Of a stretch of DNA of 64,000 nt, positions 58,591 through 64,000 are shown in pieces; the first letter of the stretch is position 1, and every line of letters begins with the position of its first letter. Both the position numbers and the translations under genes were made by a program. Source of the DNA: Acidimicrobiales bacterium. GTDB lineage: Bacteria; Actinomycetota; Acidimicrobiia; Acidimicrobiales; SZUA-35. The notes beneath the pieces were generated by a model. That model worked only from the letters and a program-made list of their open reading frames with translations, was not told the origin of the DNA and did no database searches. Location of the stretch: contig JANQPB010000009.1 of NCBI GenBank assembly GCA_028285495.1, positions 82,717-146,716 of the forward strand, in the 5' to 3' direction.

Positions 58591-59754
58591 TCACGAGGGC
58601 CGCCAGTCGTCCTGGTCGGAGCCGTCGAGGAACTGCCGGCCCTCGGCGCACTCGTCGTTGATCGGGCACCATCGGCAGTTGAATCCGGCAACCGGCCTCG
58701 GATCGCGGGCGCCGGCCCCCGTCAGATCCGTCAGCAGCCGGACGCCGTCGACGACCCGCCGAGCGGCCGACCACAGCAGGTCTTCGGTCACCGCTTCGCT
58801 CCGGGGGGTGCCGGCGTCGAGGTAGTAGTTGACGAGGAGGCGGGGCGGCACGCCCATCTTCAGCGTCTCCAGCAGGGCGTAGAACCGGAGGTCCTCGAGG
58901 TGGCCGTGACCGGGCTGGCCGGTCTTGAGGTCGATGAGGACCTTCCCGGCCTCGCCGCCGTTGCGCACGTAGCCGAGGCTGAGATCGACCTTGCCCCGCA
59001 GGGTGAGCCGGTCGGCGCACAGCAACGCCCGCAACGAGTACTCGGACACCGGTTTCCACCGGCGGGCCAGTGGGGGGAACGTCTCCATGAACGTGGTGAC
59101 GAAGTCGTTGGCCCGGCTGGCCAGCTCGGCCCGCTCGCCCTCGTCGAGCCCTCGGAGGAAGCCGCCGAGGGAGAACTCGTCGTCCTCGATTCGATCGAGC
59201 GCCCGCTCGACCAGGTCGAGCGGGGTCGGCGTGTGGCGGTGGGTGACCATCAGCTCGATCGCCTTGTGGGCGACCGATCCGCGGGCGGAGGCGATGGTCC
59301 AGGCGAACGGCACGCTTCGCTCGGCCACGAACCGGGCCTCGCAGCCGTGCAGCAGGCCCAACTGGTGCTTGGACAGGAACAGGGCCTCGTCGGCGCCGGC
59401 GACCGCCTCGTCGACCTCCTCCTCCAGGTAGCTGCGGAGATCGTGCCGCAGCTCGTCCCTGAAGCGCGGCCGGTCGGTCGATCCGAGCTCGTCGAGCACC
59501 TGCTGCTGGGCCGGGTTGAGCATCGGACCGAGGGATCGGGCCGACCGCTCCTCGGCGCCCGGCCCGGCTGACGTGGTCGGTGCGTCGGTTGCGTCGGTTG
59601 CAGCGGGTGCCGGTGGCGGCTCGGCCGGATCGGTGGGCCCGCCCATGACCGTCGCCGGGCCCGTTGCCCGGTCGACCGCGAGCTGGTGGCCAGCGCCGGC
59701 ACGGGAGGGCCGTTCGTCGGCCTCGAGTGTGGGGACATCGGTCACGGTGAACAT
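58591..59754 (-). CDS. PD-(D/E)XK nuclease with four-Cys Fe-S site (RecB/AddB/Cas4-like)
   Basis: A 387-residue RecB-family nuclease (COG2887-like). After a disordered 80-residue N-terminus, 'LSKHQLGLLHGCEARFV' supplies the first Cys. The nuclease core shows 'GKVDLSLGY' and 'VLIDLKTGQPGHG' (D...DxK), then 'LRFYALLETL', and the C-terminal Cys cluster 'FNCRWCPINDEC'. The single Cys plus the C-terminal triplet is the pattern of the 4Fe-4S cluster in AddB and Cas4 nucleases. No helicase or Cas genes are nearby. The ATG at 59754 is chosen; an internal ATG before 'LNPAQQQVL' is possible. Confidence 0.85.
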   Translation of the reverse strand: MFTVTDVPTLEADERPSRAGAGHQLAVDRATGPATVMGGPTDPAEPPPAPAATDATDAPTTSAGPGAEERSARSLGPMLNPAQQQVLDELGSTDRPRFRDELRHDLRSYLEEEVDEAVAGADEALFLSKHQLGLLHGCEARFVAERSVPFAWTIASARGSVAHKAIELMVTHRHTPTPLDLVERALDRIEDDEFSLGGFLRGLDEGERAELASRANDFVTTFMETFPPLARRWKPVSEYSLRALLCADRLTLRGKVDLSLGYVRNGGEAGKVLIDLKTGQPGHGHLEDLRFYALLETLKMGVPPRLLVNYYLDAGTPRSEAVTEDLLWSAARRVVDGVRLLTDLTGAGARDPRPVAGFNCRWCPINDECAEGRQFLDGSDQDDWRPS

Positions 59755-59890
59755 TCTGCCCGAGCCCTGTGACAGCTTCGGGGAGGGCACCGGTGAACGC
59801 GCCGGAACGACCCGTTCGTGCGAAGCGTCGACGGTCGAGCTCCGTCGGAATCGGTCCCGTCCGGCCTCGCTGTCACACCCCCTCGGCAGA

Positions 59891-60415
59891 GTGGACGACG
59901 TGGAGAAGTGGCAGGAGCGCCCCGCACTGGCGCCGTCTTCGGCGACCCCGACCGGCGAGATGACGTCGGTCGGGTTCGCCGAGGCCGCCCGGCTGATCAA
60001 CCGGGCGGCGGTGTCGGCCGGTCTGACGGTGCCCGCATTTCGGAGCCCGCCTCGCCGTCCGGGTCTCCAGCGGTCGATCAGCCGCCGCCCGGACGGATCG
60101 GCCACGGTCTCGGTTGCGCTGCGGGGTCGTCCGGCCGTGGCCGTGCTGGCCGACATGATCGATGGCGTCCTCGCCGCCAACGCCGCCAACGCCGCCAACG
60201 CCGCGAACGTCGCCGGGTCCGTTGGGTCCGTTGCGATCCGCGATCGCCTGTGGGCGGCGGCTGCCTCGTCGCTGACCGACGTCGAGACGACCGCCGGTCG
60301 CAGCGGTGCCGCCAGGCCGGCCAGGCGGCGGAGCACTCGCCGGCCGGTCGGCCGCCCCCAACCGTCCGAGCGTCCGCCCGAGCGGGCCGATCAGGCCGAG
60401 CGCCCGGCGGCATGA
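59891..60415 (+). CDS. Hypothetical protein with Ala-Ala-Asn repeat
   Basis: A 174-residue protein without a recognised family. The most ordered part is residues 25-85 ('VGFAEAARLINRAAVSAGLTVPAF' and 'VSVALRGRPAVAVLADMIDGVL'). An AAN repeat follows, then 'IRDRLWAAAASSL' and an Arg/Pro-rich tail. Start is uncertain: GTG 59891 or ATG 59960. It is divergent from the Fe-S nuclease (137 bp between starts) and 142 bp before the next ORF. Codon use resembles a real gene, and the conserved-looking core argues for function. Confidence 0.55.
   Translation: MDDVEKWQERPALAPSSATPTGEMTSVGFAEAARLINRAAVSAGLTVPAFRSPPRRPGLQRSISRRPDGSATVSVALRGRPAVAVLADMIDGVLAANAANAANAANVAGSVGSVAIRDRLWAAAASSLTDVETTAGRSGAARPARRRSTRRPVGRPQPSERPPERADQAERPAA
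60173..60208 (+). repeat. 9-bp in-frame tandem repeat
   Basis: Four copies of gccgccaac (the last with one change, gccgcgaac) encoding repeated Ala-Ala-Asn in the hypothetical protein. Confidence 0.95.
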
Positions 60416-60556
60416 TCGAGCGCCGCAGTGCCGCCGAACGGGGCGGGTGGGGCCGGCTCCTCGCCGTTGCGGCGGGTCGCCGTTGCGTGGTGCGCGCCGG
60501 CGTGGCGCCGGGATTGGCATACTGGGCGCATCCAGACCGAGCACCTCCGTGAACCC

Positions 60557-60982
60557 TTGAGCCGTTTCAGCCTGGCCAGCATCGATCCCGCCCGGATCCT
60601 GATCGTGTTGGCGTTGATCGTGGCGTCCCTCTTCGTCTGGTCGCTGGCCCGCGATCGGATCGTCACGCCATTCGACGATCTCGTCACGGAGCGGCTCTGT
60701 CTCGACCACGGCGAGACGATCGAACGGGAAGCCGTCGGGCACGAGCGGTCCAACCGGTTCGGTCTCTCCAATCGGTCCGAAGGCTTCTGCTCGTTCGGCG
60801 AGGGTCCGAACGGTGAGGCGCCGATCACCAAGACGATCGCCGAGACCGAGCCGGGTCTGCTGTACCGGGCGGCCAAGTGGATCGGGATCATCGTGCAGCT
60901 CGGGATCGTCAGCATCTTCCTCCGGCTGACGATCGACCCGGCGCTCGACGTCTATCGCTACCTGCGCTCCTGGTCGTCCTGA
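60557..60982 (+). CDS. Small membrane protein, unknown
   Basis: About 141 residues from the TTG at 60557. Two membrane helices are likely ('PARILIVLALIVASLFVWSLA' in the first 30 residues, taken in part, and 'WIGIIVQLGIVSIFLRL' near the C-terminus), with a Cys-containing loop between ('CLDHGETIERE', 'GFCSFGEGPNG'). I recognise no family. The start is unsure: a GTG at 60428 would add a low-complexity stretch, and a CATACT box at 60518-60523 points to a leaderless start at an ATC (60530) in the same frame. It precedes the phosphodiesterase gene. Confidence 0.55.
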   Translation: MSRFSLASIDPARILIVLALIVASLFVWSLARDRIVTPFDDLVTERLCLDHGETIEREAVGHERSNRFGLSNRSEGFCSFGEGPNGEAPITKTIAETEPGLLYRAAKWIGIIVQLGIVSIFLRLTIDPALDVYRYLRSWSS

Positions 60983-61095
60983 GCGCGTCTCGCCGATCGG
61001 GCCCTCGGCCGGTGGGCGGCAGGCTGGTCGACGTATCTCGCCCGTGATCGGCCGTGATACTTGGTTGTGGCCCACATCGGCCGACGGGATGCGGT

Positions 61096-62499
61096 ATGGA
61101 GCATCGTCGCCTGGTGGTTGTCGAAGCCAACGAGGTCCCGCTGCGGGTGGTCGAGGATCTCGCCGCCGCAGGTCGGGCGCCGTTCTTCCGGCGGCTGCTC
61201 GACGAGGGCACGCTGCTCGAGACCGAGGTCGACGAGGTCATCGAGCGTGAGCTCTACCCGGCCCAGACCTGGGCGTCGCTGAACACCGGCGTGCCGTGGT
61301 CGGAGCACGGCATCTACTGGTACGGCGATCGCAAGCCGGAGGAGTTCCCGCTGTACTGGCAGGTGGCCGCAGCGACGAATCGTTCGGTCGGACTCGTGAA
61401 CACGCTGCACTCGTCGCCGCTGGCCGTCCAGTGCGCCCGCGGTCGGTACTCGTTTGTCATCCCCGATTGCTTCGCTGACGACGAGTCGACGCTGCCGGTC
61501 GGCTACCGGACGTTCCAGCGGGCGAACCTGTCGTTGACGGCGGCCAACAGCCGACGGGTCGGGGGTCGACCGGAGCTCTCCGACGTACTCCGGTTGGTCC
61601 GCTCGCTGCCTCGACTCGGCCTCAGACCGCGCACGCTGGCGGCGCTGACGGCGCTGGTTGGCGGTGTCGCCTCCGGCCGGTTGCCGCGCGAGCGCCTCCG
61701 GGCCGCTCAGTTCCTGCTCCAGCGCGACCTGTTCGGTCGGCTGGTTCGGCGCCATCAGCCCGATCTCGCCGTGGTCTTCACCAACCACGTCGCCGCCGCC
61801 ATGCACCGCTACTGGTACGCGCTCTATCCCGAGGACTTCGGGCGCGAGCACTACGCCCCCGAGTGGGTCGAGCGCTACCGCAACGAGATCCCGGTGGCGC
61901 TCGGACTGCTCGACCGGTTCCTGGACGATCTGGATCGGTGGTGTCGCTCGACCGATCGGACGTTGATGGTCGTGTCGTCCATGGGGCAGGGGCCGAGCTC
62001 TCGGCTGGACACCGAGGCCAAGGTCGAGGCCGTCGTCGCTGACGGCGCCGCCTTCCTGCGAGCGCTCGGCATCGGCGAGGGCGTGCGGGTCACCGGATCG
62101 ATGAACCCGCAGTTGACGCTGCTGGTCGACGACGTCGGCCGAGCCGAGCGGGTCGCCGGTCGGCTGTCGGCCGCCGGCGGGGGCGAGGTGTTCTGGGTGG
62201 TCGACCGCAGGGACGATGTCGTGACCTTGACCTACGACATCGAGGTGGTCGGCGACGCCGAGGTCCGGCTCGACGGTCTGCGTCGCCCGGCCGCCGAGGT
62301 CGGCGTCGAGATCCACCCGATCGACGACCACTCCAGCGGTCGCCACATCGCCCGGGGGATCCTGGGGGTGTCGAACTCACCCAGCTTCAAGCCACCGATC
62401 GACGACGTCGTCGCCCACCTCGATGTCGCCCCGGCCGTGCTCGACCACCTCGGTCTCGAGCGCCTGGCCCACCACCGGAGCCCCGACTTCCGGATCTGA
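61096..62499 (+). CDS. Type I phosphodiesterase / nucleotide pyrophosphatase-like protein
   Basis: A 467-residue alkaline-phosphatase-superfamily protein. The N-terminal metal block reads 'VVVEANEVPLRVVEDL', where the classic first Asp is Glu and Asn. 'PAQTWASLNTGVPWSEHGIYWYGD' (in pieces) holds the catalytic Thr region, 'VFTNHVAAAMHRYWYALYPEDF' the central His, and 'LMVVSSMGQGPS' replaces the usual 'SDHG' metal motif near residue 300. Thus some metal ligands may be missing. The ATG at 61096 is chosen; a GTG at 61054 lies upstream. A GATACT box is at 61056-61061. Substrate unknown. Confidence 0.75.
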   Translation: MEHRRLVVVEANEVPLRVVEDLAAAGRAPFFRRLLDEGTLLETEVDEVIERELYPAQTWASLNTGVPWSEHGIYWYGDRKPEEFPLYWQVAAATNRSVGLVNTLHSSPLAVQCARGRYSFVIPDCFADDESTLPVGYRTFQRANLSLTAANSRRVGGRPELSDVLRLVRSLPRLGLRPRTLAALTALVGGVASGRLPRERLRAAQFLLQRDLFGRLVRRHQPDLAVVFTNHVAAAMHRYWYALYPEDFGREHYAPEWVERYRNEIPVALGLLDRFLDDLDRWCRSTDRTLMVVSSMGQGPSSRLDTEAKVEAVVADGAAFLRALGIGEGVRVTGSMNPQLTLLVDDVGRAERVAGRLSAAGGGEVFWVVDRRDDVVTLTYDIEVVGDAEVRLDGLRRPAAEVGVEIHPIDDHSSGRHIARGILGVSNSPSFKPPIDDVVAHLDVAPAVLDHLGLERLAHHRSPDFRI

Positions 62500-62543
62500 G
62501 TCGGCCAGGGCCGATCCACACCGCCGGCCCGGTCCGGGCGCCC

Positions 62544-62549
62544 TAGCCT
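62544..62549 (+). promoter_or_regulatory. Candidate -10 box (TAGCCT) for tRNA-Leu
   Basis: TAGCCT ends 10 nt before the mature 5' end of the tRNA. Confidence 0.4.
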
Positions 62550-62559
62550 GGGCTCATCG

Positions 62560-62646
62560 GCCCGGGTGGCGAAACTGGCAGACGCAGAGGGCTTAAACCC
62601 CTCGGACCCCCCAGGGGTCGTGCGGGTTCGAACCCCGCCCCGGGCA
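62560..62646 (+). tRNA. tRNA-Leu (anticodon UAA)
   Basis: An 87-nt class II tRNA. The acceptor stem pairs GCCCGGG (62560-62566) with CCCGGGC (62639-62645). The anticodon arm is GAGGG / CTTAAAC / CCCTC with TAA at 62594-62596. A long variable arm (around 62604-62622) and a GCGGG/TTCGAAC/CCCGC T arm follow. The discriminator is A, and CCA is not encoded. Confidence 0.96.
62624..62646 (+). other. Candidate attachment site in the 3' end of tRNA-Leu
   Basis: The T arm and acceptor end of tRNA-Leu lie 93 bp from the integrase remnant, in the orientation typical of tyrosine-recombinase integration. The second copy expected at the far end of the element is outside the window, so this is inference. 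Confidence 0.5.
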
Positions 62647-62738
62647 CTCTTCTACCAGGGAAACGCCGATTCGGTCTCGCTCTGCCTGGTGGGTCTGAAC
62701 GGCGCGCCCGAGACGCGCACAGATGCCAACGCTGAGGC

Positions 62739-63834
62739 ATGGCGAGGGGGTCTGTCTTCCAGCGGAACGGTAGCTACGGCTATCGGATCGACCTGGAGCC
62801 CGACCCGGCCACCGGCAAGCGCCGCCAGTCCTCCCGGCAGGGCTTCGCACCAAGCGAGAGGCTGAGACCGCCCTCGGGACGGCGATCCAGGACGTGGCCC
62901 CGGCATGGGCGTCAGCCGGTCGTCGCTCGATCTGGGCGCGTTCCTGGACGACTGGTTGGGGACCCAGCGCCAGCAGCTGAAGGAGACCACCTGGGCCAGC
63001 TACCGGGTCGCCGTCGAGCGCATCAAGCCGGCCCTTGGGCAACGGAAGCTCAAGGCTCTCGCCCCGCTCGACGCCGAGCGCCTGGGCCTCGCTCCCCGCA
63101 ACGCCGCCGCAGCAGCCAAGCCGCCGGCCGCCCAGCCGGTCGAGCACCAGACCTGGGACTCTGACCAGCTCGTTCAGTTCTTCGAGCACGTCACCGACGA
63201 CCGCTTCTTCGCCCCCTACGTCCTGGCCGCCACCACGGGCATGCGCCGGGGCGAGGTGCTCGGCCTCCGATGGTCGGACGTCGACATCGACGCCAACCAG
63301 CTCGCCGTCCGCCAAACCGTGATGACCGTCAGCTACCAGCCCGTGATCACCACCCCGAAGACCAAGCGCAGCCGCCGAGTCGTGTACCTCGACGACCACA
63401 CCGTCGACGTCCTCCGATCTCATCGCCGTCGCCAGGTCGACGAACGCAAGGCCGCCGGCCCGGCCTGGTCCGACGAGCACGACCTCGTCTTCCGTGACGA
63501 TCTCGGCGACGTGGTCAACCCCGATTGGTTCTCCCGAGAATTCGCCCGCCAGGTCAAGGCGTCCGGCCTCGGGAGGATCCGTTTCCACGACCTCCGCCAC
63601 AGCTACGCCACCCTGGCGCTCAAGGCCGGCGTCCACCCAAAGGTCGTCTCCGAGCGCCTGGGCCACGCCACCGTCGGCATCACCCTCGATCGATTAAGCC
63701 ACGTGACCCCAGCCATCGCCGCGGTGCGGCGGACGCAGTGGCGGCTCGACCATTCAGTCGTGCTACTTGAAGGCCAGCTACGAGAAGGCGGCGGCGTGCC
63801 TTCGTGCCGATGCGTTACAGGGCGCGATCGATAG
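62739..63834 (+). pseudogene. Broken tyrosine recombinase (phage-type integrase)
   Basis: The N-terminus (62739, 'MARGSVFQRNGSYGYRIDLE') is in one frame; a middle piece 'KREAETALGTAIQDVAPA' (about 62852-62905) is in a second, and the rest (62905-63834, from 'SLDLGAFLDDWL') in a third, so two frameshifts have occurred. The catalytic domain keeps 'TTGMRRGEVLGLRW', 'TKRSRR', 'FHDLRHSYATLALKAG' and 'ERLGHATVGITLD'. The position of the nucleophilic tyrosine, normally 'TYSHV', reads 'RLSHV', so the active-site Tyr is lost. It directly follows tRNA-Leu and marks the edge of an integrated element. Confidence 0.88.
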
Positions 63835-63970
63835 GAGTGCCAAGCTCCAGAATCCGGTTCGCCTCGGCGTGAAGAAAGTCGAAGAGCAGCGAACCCGGAA
63901 GACAGATTGGAGTTCCCCCGCTACGTGAGACATCTGAGCCTGGGAGACTGGTCCCGGGAAGGAGTCCACG
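63835..63970 (+). other. Short spacer between integrase remnant and insertion sequence
   Basis: 136 bp with visibly lower GC than the rest of the window, no recognised gene, and probably the left end of the insertion sequence in its last 40 bases. Confidence 0.4.
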
Positions 63971-64000
63971 TTGGGCACACATCGCTACCCGGAGGAGTTC
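63971..64000 (+). CDS. IS3-type transposase OrfA, N-terminal fragment cut by window end
   Basis: A TTG at 63971, with GGGAAGGAG 7-15 bases upstream, starts 'LGTHRYPEEF', which matches the usual N-terminus of IS3-family OrfA ('RYPEEFRE...'). Only ten codons are visible. The sequence from about 63934 (TGAGCCTGGGAGACTGGTCC) could be the left terminal inverted repeat. The rest of the gene is outside the window. Confidence 0.5.
   Translation, partial: MGTHRYPEEF

Noticed and set aside
63778..63978. A 66-codon minus-strand frame at the integrase end
   Set aside because: No motif, and it overlaps the integrase remnant and the insertion-sequence start.

Overview
The window is very GC-rich bacterial chromosome (roughly 70% G+C by eye) with Shine-Dalgarno-led, tightly overlapping genes mixed with genes that appear to be transcribed leaderless from TANNNT -10 boxes 6-8 nt upstream of the start codon. 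The gene set (rsmI, tatD, rsmA, ispE, a glmU-like gene, prs, rplY, pth, mfd, mazG, eno, ftsB, DUF501, ppx) is the block found around Rv1003-Rv1026 in Mycobacterium. The 32-residue ribosomal protein bS22, KorAB in place of a 2-oxoglutarate dehydrogenase, and CO-dehydrogenase-like accessory genes also point to Actinomycetota. An early-branching group such as Acidimicrobiia is my inference; no 16S gene is present.

Layout. 1-10.2 kb: DUF192 protein, rsmI, S4-domain protein and a molybdopterin oxidoreductase in one overlapping operon; a DUF937/BON/OmpA membrane protein; rmuC; tatD-rsmA-ispE; bS22 on the opposite strand; tRNA-Gln. 10.4-25.1 kb: glmU-like gene and prs; a minus-strand trio (retropepsin-like RimB, zinc deacylase, RimK); a large secreted DUF4214 protein; a Tat lipoprotein metallo-beta-lactamase; rplY-pth-mfd-SDR. 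25.1-30.5 kb: accessory metabolic genes (TauD-like dioxygenase, DUF169, PhnD-like binding protein, unusual proline-racemase homologue, HAD protein) with a cluster of hairpins. 30.5-33.5 kb: FHA protein plus likely pseudokinase, then a BON-LysM protein. 33.6-42.5 kb: membrane protein, aminotransferase, korAB, parvulin lipoprotein, mazG. 42.5-47.2 kb: Ser/Thr kinase and an 1128-residue disordered repeat protein. 47.6-58.5 kb: eno-ftsB-yggT, then coxS, coxM, two XdhC-type genes, a MobA-like gene and coxG but no coxL, then DUF501-ppx, GNAT, enoyl-CoA hydratase, maf and a flippase-like protein. 58.6-62.5 kb: Fe-S nuclease, two hypothetical genes and a phosphodiesterase. 62.5-64 kb: tRNA-Leu carrying the edge of an integrated element, with a broken tyrosine recombinase and the start of an IS3-type transposase cut by the window end.

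How genes work together. The conserved core covers ribosome maturation (rsmI, rsmA, bS22, rplY, pth, RimK/RimB), envelope precursors (ispE, a GlmU relative), PRPP synthesis and DNA repair (mfd, rmuC). The least understood parts are two kinase loci, each next to a protein with a similar N-terminal module and a long Pro/Ala/Asp-rich region; a molybdenum-hydroxylase module without its catalytic subunit, sitting inside the conserved eno-ftsB / DUF501-ppx order; and a proline-racemase homologue with Ser and Thr where the two catalytic cysteines should be. I see no CRISPR array and no replication origin.
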